In this document: piece by piece, positions 56,784-64,000 of the stretch | Position numbering within the stretch: the first letter of the stretch is position 1 | How the letters are laid out: every line of letters starts with the position of its first letter | From: Niameybacter massiliensis | Lineage (GTDB): Bacteria > Bacillota > Clostridia > Lachnospirales > Cellulosilyticaceae | Length of the DNA stretch: 64,000 nucleotides | Reading direction: 5' to 3' | Assembly (NCBI RefSeq): GCF_001282685.1 | Contig: NZ_LN875035.1 | Location: 261,022 to 325,021, forward strand | Position numbers and translations under genes: made by a program | The notes under the pieces: model-generated | What the model saw: only the letters and a program-made list of their open reading frames with translations | What the model was told of the DNA's origin: nothing | The model's database searches: none

Positions 56784-56821
56784 TAAAAAAAAGACATATC
56801 TCCCTCTTGGTTGATATGCCT
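56784..56821 (-). terminator. terminator after AraC gene
   Basis: GGCATATC and GATATGTC pair (one G-U) and are followed by eight T on the minus strand, about 20 bp beyond the AraC stop. It separates the AraC gene from the glycyl radical enzyme operon. Confidence 0.75.
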
Positions 56822-56841
56822 TATACTATATTGATATTTCT

Positions 56842-57660
56842 TTAATAAAATGTTTTTCTATAACGTTCCCTGTATTGGGTAGGGGTAGAACCATATTTTT
56901 CTTTAAATCGTTTATTAAAATAGGCCACACTATTAAAACCACATTGATAAGCAATCTGGACAATAGATTCCTTGGTGGTGGTCAAAAGTGTACAACTGTA
57001 TTTAAGTCTATGGGCATTGATCAGCTCTGTAGGCGTCATCTGGTAATACTGTTTAACCACACGGGTTACATGCTCTTGAGTTTTCCCGCAACTTGTAAGA
57101 AAAGCTTGAAGGCCTTCTTCCATAAGCTGTCCTTCTTCTAACTTCTTACAGGCTGCTTGTAGCCAACTTGGACCTTTTCTCTCTTCATCGCCCTCATAAA
57201 GTTTTTGAAGTAAAAGGTCCATCAGTAGACTTTCTACAACATAAGAGGCGAACTCCGCTTCATAATGTTGAATCAACTTCTGACTTTTACTTTCAAATTG
57301 TTCAAAAGCGCCTGTACCTAACTCATCTACCTCCCACATTTTCCTACCTATGAGTTTGGCAACAGGCTGAATAAGAGACTCAAAGTACTGCTTTTCTATA
57401 GCTATATTACGTAATCTATTAGGGGCCGTCTCAAGAGCATAAACACGGTGAAAACATTGTGGCTTTAATACTTGATACATTCCCTTACTCATTTGCTGCC
57501 TTTGCCCATCCCATTCATGAACAAAGATTCCTTCAAGAATGACAAAAAACTCATAAAAATCATGGTGATGTCCTAAAGTATAATCATGTGCTTCTAACAC
57601 CAAATCGGCAATATGAATCTTACTACAATCTAGGCAAAAATCCTTGAAATATAATTGCAT
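56842..57660 (-). CDS. AraC-family regulator next to glycyl radical enzyme
   Basis: About 272 residues. The N-terminal cupin has the metal/sugar pocket pattern HHHDFYEFFVILEGIFVHEW; the C-terminal AraC domain (about 170-270) ends AYQCGFNSVAYFNKRFKEKY and GSTPTQYRERY. GAGGA lies eight bases before the ATG at 57660; the longer frame to 57693 has no binding site. It lies just upstream of the glycyl radical enzyme gene on the same strand and probably activates it. The ligand would report the substrate of that enzyme. Confidence 0.88.
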   Translation of the reverse strand: MQLYFKDFCLDCSKIHIADLVLEAHDYTLGHHHDFYEFFVILEGIFVHEWDGQRQQMSKGMYQVLKPQCFHRVYALETAPNRLRNIAIEKQYFESLIQPVAKLIGRKMWEVDELGTGAFEQFESKSQKLIQHYEAEFASYVVESLLMDLLLQKLYEGDEERKGPSWLQAACKKLEEGQLMEEGLQAFLTSCGKTQEHVTRVVKQYYQMTPTELINAHRLKYSCTLLTTTKESIVQIAYQCGFNSVAYFNKRFKEKYGSTPTQYRERYRKTFY

Positions 57661-57762
57661 ATTTACGTTCCTCAGTTTAAGATATTGTTTCATTTTTATA
57701 TGAATACTTATTTATACACTTTAGCATGTTAAGTACTGGTTCATCAATAATAAACTCCAACT

Positions 57763-57813
57763 AAAAAAGATCTACTTAAATACCTACCAAACTAGGCAAT
57801 ATGAGTAGATCCC
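57763..57813 (-). terminator. repeat-family hairpin after zinc ribbon gene
   Basis: Imperfect palindrome with arms GGGATCTACTCAT and ATCTACTTAAATACCT-type partner and T-rich end on the minus strand, about 35 bp beyond the stop at 57848. Same family as 16803, 30338, 34747 and 52278. Confidence 0.7.
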
Positions 57814-57847
57814 TTATAGATTATTGACGCCTTATGGGTTAATGGGC

Positions 57848-58060
57848 TCAGCCTCCAATTAAGAAGTCTAAGATATTCCATCCATCACTAGACTCGGCTT
57901 TGTAAAGCTCGGTATACCCACATCTGCTACAACTGATTGTGATGAACTTCTTATTTTGTACATCAAAAATCTTTGCAAAGTTACCACCTGTTGCTTGAAA
58001 CTGATCAGATTCATAATGTTCATTCCCACACTTTGGACATATGTATTGCTTATTTTCCAT
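57848..58060 (-). CDS. small zinc ribbon protein
   Basis: A 70-residue protein with two CxxC pairs (YICPKCGNEHY and SCSRCGYTELY) forming a single zinc ribbon, and a C-terminal Gly-Gly. It belongs to a family of nucleic-acid-binding-type zinc ribbon proteins common in Firmicutes; function unknown. AAGGAGG precedes the ATG. Single gene. Confidence 0.88.
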   Translation of the reverse strand: MENKQYICPKCGNEHYESDQFQATGGNFAKIFDVQNKKFITISCSRCGYTELYKAESSDGWNILDFLIGG

Positions 58061-58149
58061 ATGTTTTCCTCCTTTCTTAATAGATACAGTACATCACATG
58101 AAATACTTACACCTTTTAATAGTACCATATTCTATTTTATTTAATCTTA

Positions 58150-58668
58150 TTATACTCTATTTACACAATTTATTAAGTCCTTAATTTTTGCTTGATCACA
58201 TACATCATAGGATTTTTCCATGGCTTCTAAGGCTTTTTGATCTGCTTCGGACTTATTCTTTTGCTTCTTAAGTATGGTCACAAAACATTTCATCATAAGC
58301 TTATCTTTAAAGCCCATTTTTTCATAGTTCAATCCACTTCTAAAATAGAAGAAAGGTATGTCTTGGTTTTGTGATAAGTTACTTGACTTTACACGTTCCA
58401 CTTCTTCAGTCTGTTCTGATCCTGCACCTGTTGCAAAAACAATGAACTTTTTATTAGACCATTTGGCAAGGTACTTTTGCATCTTCTTTAGTCCATTGAT
58501 CCTCCCCGCATAAATCCCACCACCAAATACAATCACCTCTGCTTGATCTATAGCTGCTTGATCTACCTTATCTAGTGGTATAGCCTGGCATTTTAGTCCC
58601 TTTGCAATCCACTCAGCATATTTTTTAGTAAAACCTGTTTTTGATGCATATAAAACAACTGTCCCCAT
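58150..58668 (-). CDS. flavodoxin-domain protein
   Basis: About 172 residues with the FMN phosphate loop VVLYASKTGFTKKYAEWI at the N-terminus and the VIVFGGGIYAGRINGLKK strand-turn used by HemG-like and other flavodoxin_5 proteins. I chose the ATG at 58668, nine bases after AAGGAG; the upstream ATG touches the binding site. An electron carrier or menaquinone-dependent protoporphyrinogen oxidase-like role is possible, but nothing nearby supports haem synthesis. Confidence 0.87.
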   Translation of the reverse strand: MGTVVLYASKTGFTKKYAEWIAKGLKCQAIPLDKVDQAAIDQAEVIVFGGGIYAGRINGLKKMQKYLAKWSNKKFIVFATGAGSEQTEEVERVKSSNLSQNQDIPFFYFRSGLNYEKMGFKDKLMMKCFVTILKKQKNKSEADQKALEAMEKSYDVCDQAKIKDLINCVNRV

Positions 58669-58740
58669 TAGAATCATCTCCTTCTTGAGTAGTATATGCC
58701 CTATAATACCCTCTTTACCATTAAAATCTAGTTCTATAAC

Positions 58741-58929
58741 TTATACTTCTTTTACTCTTCCTACAATGCCGCTCTCTAGCATTACCTTGATACCATGATG
58801 GTGTTCAGGAGAATTTGTAAGAATTCTCTTCACTATACCTTCTGTCAGTTTCCCTGTGCGTTGATCTTGCTTTTGAACAACTTGAACTGTTGCCCCTATT
58901 TTAATATGACTTCTTTTTGTTCCATCCAT
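58741..58929 (-). CDS. ywbE: YwbE-family protein
   Basis: A 62-residue protein with the family stretches KIGATVQVVQKQDQRTGKLT and EGIVKRILTNSPEHHHGIKV, ending GIVGRVKEV. This is the normal length for the YwbE family, whose function is unknown (an SH3-like beta fold is likely). I chose the ATG at 58929 with GAGAGG eight bases upstream; the in-frame ATG at 58962 has none. Confidence 0.9.
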   Translation of the reverse strand: MDGTKRSHIKIGATVQVVQKQDQRTGKLTEGIVKRILTNSPEHHHGIKVMLESGIVGRVKEV

Positions 58930-59034
58930 GTTATTGACCTCTCTTCTTTTACTCCTACTCACTATACAATAAACCTAATATTTACCACAAGGCATTTACA
59001 AATGAAAATAAAAAAAGTAAGGCTTAATACCTTT

Positions 59035-59985
59035 CTATTCATGAGAATGGATAAGTTTTAAGAACACTTGATCTAATGAAAGAGGCGAAATTTGAAGATC
59101 TAGTATACCCATTCCTTGCTTTTGCAATTGCATCATTAGGAGTGGTAGGTTTTTAGCAGGTTCATTACAGTTTGCCACTATTCTATGGTGATTGGATAGG
59201 GTTGGTTCAAAGGCTATAGGCAGCTGTCTTGTAAATATCTCTAAACTATTTCTTATGGATCCATCTATTAAAAGACTTATTTGATGAGTATAAGGTAGAA
59301 GCTGCTTGATTTTAGGAATACTCCCTTCTGCTAAAACCATACCCTTATTTAAAATTGTCGCATGATCACAAAGGAGTTCTACTTCTTCTAGATAGTGTGA
59401 AGTATATAAAATACTACAGCCTTGTCTATTTAAATCCTTGATTTGTTGTAAAAGATCATCTCTAGATACGGGATCTAGGCTAGCTGTTGGCTCATCCATA
59501 ATAAGAAGTTTAGGCTCATGAACAATGGCACATGCAATATTAAGGCGCTTTTTCATTCCTCCTGAAAAAGTGTACGGAAAACCATTACGTACGTCCCATA
59601 AGTTAACCTTTTTCAGTGCATTTTCTACTTTTGCTTTAGCTTGCTTATAGTCTAGTCCATAAAGCCTGGCAAAAAGCATTACATTTTCTATAGCTTTTAA
59701 ATCTTCATACAACGCATATTCTTGAGGAACAATACCCATTTGTTTTTGAATACACTGTCTATTGGTTTGAATAGGCATATCAAAAAGTCTACACGCTCCA
59801 CTATCAAAAGGTAATAATCCACTTAATAAATGAATAAGTGTAGATTTGCCTGAACCATTAGGCCCTAGTAACCCATATAGACTACCTTTTTTAACTTGAA
59901 AGCTAATCTCTTTTAGAGCACAATGATGACCATAATACTTGGTTACTTTAGAAAGAGAAATAATATTATCCAAAATCTTTAACAC
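59035..59985 (-). CDS. ABC exporter ATP-binding protein
   Basis: A 316-residue ATPase. Walker A is GLLGPNGSGKSTLIHL, the ABC signature FSGGMKKRLNIA and Walker B KLLIMDEPTASLDP with H in TSHYLEEVE. The DrrA/NodI type with a C-terminal extension of about 90 residues. The start is uncertain: a GTG at 59985 or a TTG at 59973, both inside the end of the preceding permease gene. Last gene of a four-gene operon with two ABC-2 permeases and a CrtI-like oxidoreductase. Confidence 0.9.
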   Translation of the reverse strand: MLKILDNIISLSKVTKYYGHHCALKEISFQVKKGSLYGLLGPNGSGKSTLIHLLSGLLPFDSGACRLFDMPIQTNRQCIQKQMGIVPQEYALYEDLKAIENVMLFARLYGLDYKQAKAKVENALKKVNLWDVRNGFPYTFSGGMKKRLNIACAIVHEPKLLIMDEPTASLDPVSRDDLLQQIKDLNRQGCSILYTSHYLEEVELLCDHATILNKGMVLAEGSIPKIKQLLPYTHQISLLIDGSIRNSLEIFTRQLPIAFEPTLSNHHRIVANCNEPAKNLPLLMMQLQKQGMGILDLQISPLSLDQVFLKLIHSHE

Positions 59986-61036
59986 CTTGCCTTTCTAGTG
60001 TCACTTTACCTATTGTAAATAGTATGATACATCCTATTAAAAGTAGTACCAAACTCTTTGTCCATGTACTATAAGGCTGATTCTGTTCAAGCTTAATGGC
60101 GATATCCATTAGATAATATTGAGGAAAGTACTTACCTACCTGCTCAAGTATAGGATGCATAGAATAGGTAGGCCAAAGACAACCTGATACCATGGCACTG
60201 GGTAAAATAATAAGCATATTTAAAAGGGCTAAGTGTTCTTGTGTGGTACTCAATGCAATAAGTACTACACCAAATGCCAAGGAAATCACTAACATTAATA
60301 CCAGTAAGAAAACTAAATGTCCCAATGCTATAGGATAAGAAAGGGGAATAAGGCTACATAGTACTACTAATAAAATGATTTGAAACATACCTAGCCCACT
60401 TATCCATAGAAGATGCCCCTTTAAATAGGTAGAATAAGAAGTTGATGTACTCAAGATACGATGATAAATCAAATTTTTACGTTCTTCTATCATACCGCTT
60501 AATACCGTTGTAGTCATTAGGCTCATTAAAATCATAGTAAATCCTACATTCTTAGAAGGGATACTGGATTGATCATTGGTCTCATAAAGCTTAATTTTTT
60601 CACCATTAGAAAACAGAGCGGCTGTAGAGGTTAGCGTCCCTAGAATTTGCCCAACTAATACCTCTTCTACGCTCTCTTTAGTATAAAAAGTATGTAAAGA
60701 TAAAGGTGTTTTTGATTGTAGTGAAACTTGAAAGTTTGCTGGAATATGTACGACTACTTGCACTTCTTCTGTAACCAGTGCCTTCTCTATCTGCTGGGAA
60801 GTTAAAGGCGTAATAAAAAAATGATAGTCTGTTTCAAGTCTTTTTATAAGTTGTTTAGAAGCTACTGAGCAATCTTGGTCCCAAACACCAATAGAGGTGA
60901 TGTTAGATTTATTTAAATGCCCAAATAATAGAGGTAAATATAAGGCAATAACAGGTATAAAAACATAAATGAATAGGCGTATCTTATGATTTAAGGCCTT
61001 TTTAAAAAGATTGATAGCAAGAACAAATGCCTTCAT
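59966..61036 (-). CDS. ABC-2 type permease
   Basis: A 356-residue permease of the ABC2_membrane_3 (YhaP/DrrB) type: one N-terminal helix (about 21-40), an extracellular domain of about 130 residues, then five helices. The stretch LSGMIEERKNLIYHRILSTS is the coupling-helix region. Overlaps the upstream permease by four bases (ATGA) and the ATPase gene by about 20. Exported substrate unknown. Confidence 0.9.
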   Translation of the reverse strand: MKAFVLAINLFKKALNHKIRLFIYVFIPVIALYLPLLFGHLNKSNITSIGVWDQDCSVASKQLIKRLETDYHFFITPLTSQQIEKALVTEEVQVVVHIPANFQVSLQSKTPLSLHTFYTKESVEEVLVGQILGTLTSTAALFSNGEKIKLYETNDQSSIPSKNVGFTMILMSLMTTTVLSGMIEERKNLIYHRILSTSTSYSTYLKGHLLWISGLGMFQIILLVVLCSLIPLSYPIALGHLVFLLVLMLVISLAFGVVLIALSTTQEHLALLNMLIILPSAMVSGCLWPTYSMHPILEQVGKYFPQYYLMDIAIKLEQNQPYSTWTKSLVLLLIGCIILFTIGKVTLERQGVKDFG

Positions 61037-62082
61037 CTTCTCACCTCCAATTCATAGCTGGTACGCCAAAGAAGTATGAAGCTTATAATACTTTGTATAA
61101 GGATTAATATCCATCCAAGTCTATACTCCTTTTCATAGATACTTGAAAATAAAGCTGTATTGGTATAGGTTAATGGAGATAAAAATGTAAGAGGATATAA
61201 GCTAAGCTGCTTCATCTGCCCCAAAGGAATAAAGGCCCCTCCTAAATATCCCCAAAACATAATCATGCCTAGGAGTATAAGCCAAGCACTTTTAGTATCT
61301 TTCAACCTATAACCCATCATTAAACCTAAGCTAATGGCAAAAAGTCCTTGACTACTTAAAATGAGTAGTGGCATCAACGGATAAACTCCCCAATTGATAC
61401 CATATATCCTATGACTCAATGCCATGATACACAGAATTTCTAGAATAAGAAGAAGTCCACTTCCTATCCATTTCCCCATCACTATGTTCCTTGTAGAAAG
61501 ACCTACACTTTCTAGCTGTTTGAAAGTTTTATCTGTACGTTCTTTAATCATACTATAGGCTCCTGTAACACTCCCAAACATAACAGTCAGTGTAATAAGT
61601 GTAATCCCATAATACTGAATAATCCCATCCCTCTGAGTTGGATAAAGTAAATGTTTTGAAATAGTAGATGTTGTATATGCATCTGTTTTTTCCTTTAATA
61701 AATTGATAAAACGAACAAGATCAAGAGTATCCTGTTTGAGTGTATTATTATAGTAAATAGAAAGTGCACCTTCTTGGTCAAATCTTAAAATAATATCTTC
61801 ATAAGGATGATAGGTTGCTCTCTCAAAAGGTGTTACTTGATCATAAACTGATTTTAAACCTTCTACTAGATACGAAGCATTTGTATGCCAAACGGATTCT
61901 TCTACTGCATATTTTAGACTTACTGCGTCAAGCTTTTCAGACATAGGCTCCATATTTGAAAAGCTTAAATTCAAGATTCCTATAAAAAGGAGAGGCATTC
62001 CAAGCATAATGAGAATCGTTCGTGCATCTCTTACTCCTTGAATAACTTGCTTTTCTATAAGAATGATTAATCTTCTCATCAT
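61033..62082 (-). CDS. ABC-2 type permease
   Basis: A 349-residue permease of the same type: N-terminal helix (about 22-42), an outer domain, then five helices, with SMIKERTDKTFKQLESVGLS as the coupling-helix region. It forms a heterodimer with the next permease. It overlaps the oxidoreductase frame by four bases (ATGA), so it is normally translated by coupling; a TAG early in that upstream gene may reduce its expression. Confidence 0.9.
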   Translation of the reverse strand: MMRRLIILIEKQVIQGVRDARTILIMLGMPLLFIGILNLSFSNMEPMSEKLDAVSLKYAVEESVWHTNASYLVEGLKSVYDQVTPFERATYHPYEDIILRFDQEGALSIYYNNTLKQDTLDLVRFINLLKEKTDAYTTSTISKHLLYPTQRDGIIQYYGITLITLTVMFGSVTGAYSMIKERTDKTFKQLESVGLSTRNIVMGKWIGSGLLLILEILCIMALSHRIYGINWGVYPLMPLLILSSQGLFAISLGLMMGYRLKDTKSAWLILLGMIMFWGYLGGAFIPLGQMKQLSLYPLTFLSPLTYTNTALFSSIYEKEYRLGWILILIQSIISFILLWRTSYELEVRR

Positions 62083-63938
62083 TCATTTAAACCCTTAAGG
62101 AGTGCATGGATAGGAACTGGATACTCTTGTGTGGAAGTAATACAACTTGACATACACTCACACTTTGAACAAGATAAGCATGGAAAGTGACCTTCTGGTA
62201 ATTGTCTATATGCACCTACAAAGTTACCAACAGCCATTCTTCTTAAGATGCCACTAATAGGCATATGTATAGGACATCCTTGCTCACAGCTAGGCTGTTC
62301 ACAAAATTGACATTTAAGAGCTAAATGGGCTAGGTCGTCTTCTTCTTTCACTGTACTCATATGAAGCTGTTCTTGTTTAAATGGGGGTGGAACAATTGTA
62401 ACATAATTAGCTTTACAATCCTTACTACTATAGGGTTGGAGGCCTAATTGTTCCAGTATCACATGAGCTGCTCCAATCCCTGACACCGTAACAGCTGGTG
62501 TGCCTGTTCCCATTACCGTACCCTCCCCACAGCATACAAGCCCTTTAATAGACGTTAAGGTATGCTGGCGACGTAACATATGCTGTCCCAACATTTGCTT
62601 CGGACCTGCAACAGCACCTTCATGCTTAAGTATATAACGTTCTAAGGAAGATGGGGTTGCCAGTTCTAAATGACATAAATGCTTAGAAAAACCTGGAAAA
62701 CGCTTCTCGAAAATTTGTAAGATACGCTCTATCTCTTCCTCTTTTTGTACTTCATAACTTGGAGAATGATAAGCAGACTCATCTGAATGCGGCCATTTTC
62801 TAAAGCTAGGTCCAATAGCAACAAGTACATGAGCGTCTGGTGGGCAAAGTGTTTCATCATCTAGACTTAAAAGATACATAGTAAGTTCACTCTCAGCAAT
62901 ATGACTTTTCTCTGTAATAAACATCTCAATAGGTAAGGTATCTTTGGGAATAACAGATTTTTCTACTTGTGCAAAAAATACAACAGAAGGATATGTAGGG
63001 GCTAAACTTTGTGCCCACTTCAATGTTTTAGGAGAAACTTCATCCTTTAATAAAGTATCGTAAAGTGACCATATGTTCCCACCATATACAATATGATTAC
63101 TAAAGTAAGTCTCTCCCGTATGTGTGGTGACACCATAGGCGGCGCCTTCTTTAACTAAAATACGGGTAACTTTTTGGTTATAATAACAATCTCCCTTATT
63201 CGTCTCAATGACCTTTTCTAATTTCCCTACCAAATGAAGCGTTGAACCGCCTGGATAATAACTGCCACCATAGTGGTTATCTACAAACATGACTGATCCA
63301 AGCACAGCTGGCGCTTCCTCTACTGTAGCATAGCAATAGGTAGAGGTCATCTTATCAAAAAATTCTAGTATTTTTTCTCCCTTAAAGTATTTTCTTAAAA
63401 GGGACTTAACATTTTTATTAAGGTAACTTAAAAATTTAATGTAGCTAAAAGGATGTTGTTTAAATTGAGCAAAATTTTGTTCTTTAGGTACCACATCCGG
63501 GGGGATAAAACAAGGTGTTTGGGCAATCACCTTTTGATAAAGATCACCCATATCCTGATAAAAAGCGTGTAATCCTTTTTCCTCATCGGGAAATACGCGT
63601 ACTAACTCTTTAATAAATGCATCCACATCCTCATGAAAGATAATACGCTCTGAACCAAAATGAACAGCATATAATGCCTTATGCTTAACCATTGTAATAG
63701 GTTCTTCTAATACATTAAATACAAAACGATGTGGATTAAAGCCTGTTTCGTTGAAACCATATAGCATTGCCGCACTTTGTTCAAAAATTGCACCATTTCG
63801 CTTAAAAATCCCACAAGAACCACCAGACTTAGAGTGGGCCTATAAGAGTGCTACTTTAAGGCCCCTTTTTGCTAAGAGTGCACCACATGTTAAACCTGAT
63901 ACCCCTGCCCCTATAATGATTGCATCATAATGTTCCAT
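62079..63938 (-). pseudogene. CrtI-like FAD oxidoreductase with Fe-S tail, interrupted by TAG
   Basis: The full frame from the ATG at 63938 (GGGGG upstream) to 62079 reads as a 619-codon protein with one in-frame TAG at codon 33 (63840-63842). Before it: DAIIIGAGVSGLTCGALLAK, the FAD-binding motif; directly after it: AHSKSGGSCGIFKRNGAIF, the usual continuation of phytoene-desaturase-type (CrtI) enzymes, where a Glu or Gln codon is expected at the stop. The rest is intact, including a C-terminal ferredoxin-like region (CQFCEQPSCEQGCP; CLSCSKCECMSSC) like the GltD/dihydropyrimidine N-terminal domain. A restart at ATG 63767 would lack the FAD motif. It heads the ABC exporter operon. Recent nonsense mutation is most likely. 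Confidence 0.85.
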
Positions 63939-64000
63939 ACAATCCCCCTTATATTAAGCTTGTCTTTTCTTGTAAGATATATGCCTTCGATATAATATTT

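Overview
The window is AT-rich DNA from an anaerobic, low-GC Firmicute. The evidence is strong AGGAGG-type ribosome binding sites, dense intrinsic terminators, a glycyl radical enzyme, an S-layer (SLH) anchored giant protein, several sugar ABC transporters and clostridial-type riboswitches. A polysaccharide-degrading clostridium of the Lachnospirales (Cellulosilyticum-like) would fit, but that placement is inference. I saw no rRNA, tRNA, CRISPR array, integrase or transposase. Most genes are on the minus strand.

Layout. 0.1-6.1 kb: AraC regulator, membrane-anchored flavin amine oxidase, CxxC-cluster protein, Gfo/Idh/MocA dehydrogenase, PrsA/SurA-like protein. 6.2-16.8 kb: a carbohydrate locus with a ~1900-residue SLH/beta-helix/F5-8C/FIVAR surface protein, a sugar ABC transporter and a divergent AraC regulator. 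16.8-18.8 kb: split permease with a ferredoxin tail plus a divergent Crp/Fnr regulator. 18.9-21.2 kb: MATE and EamA exporters. 21.3-28.5 kb: lacI-lacZ-permease-permease-binding protein operon. 28.8-30.2 kb: a decayed reading frame, then an unknown secreted protein whose leader carries a cyclic-di-GMP-I riboswitch. 30.4-34.7 kb: sialidase-like hydrolase and NanA-like lyase, divergent GntR regulator, and an NCS2 nucleobase permease.

35.0-52.1 kb is the most coherent unit. Going down the minus strand, a pyridine-nucleotide flavoprotein, a four-cluster ferredoxin and a cytosolic bis-MGD molybdoenzyme are followed by NhaC and EamA transporters. Next comes a long operon headed by a probable molybdenum-cofactor riboswitch with a terminator: moeA-like, moeA, moaC, modB, mobAB, moaA, MOSC, modA, mog, then a YesMN-type histidine kinase and response regulator. 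This looks like a complete respiratory or detoxifying molybdoenzyme system with its own cofactor supply and sensor; the substrate cannot be read from the sequence.

52.3-63.9 kb: a PadR regulator with a 34-bp perfect palindrome upstream, a glycyl radical enzyme with its activase and an AraC regulator, a zinc ribbon protein, a flavodoxin, YwbE, and an ABC-2 exporter operon. The first gene of that operon, a CrtI-like oxidoreductase, is interrupted by an in-frame TAG.

The main things to follow up are the two riboswitches, the molybdoenzyme locus with its embedded two-component system, the decayed frame at 28.8-29.2 kb (seven TAA/TAG codons and no CAA/CAG), the TAG-interrupted oxidoreductase, and a dispersed family of near-identical terminator hairpins.
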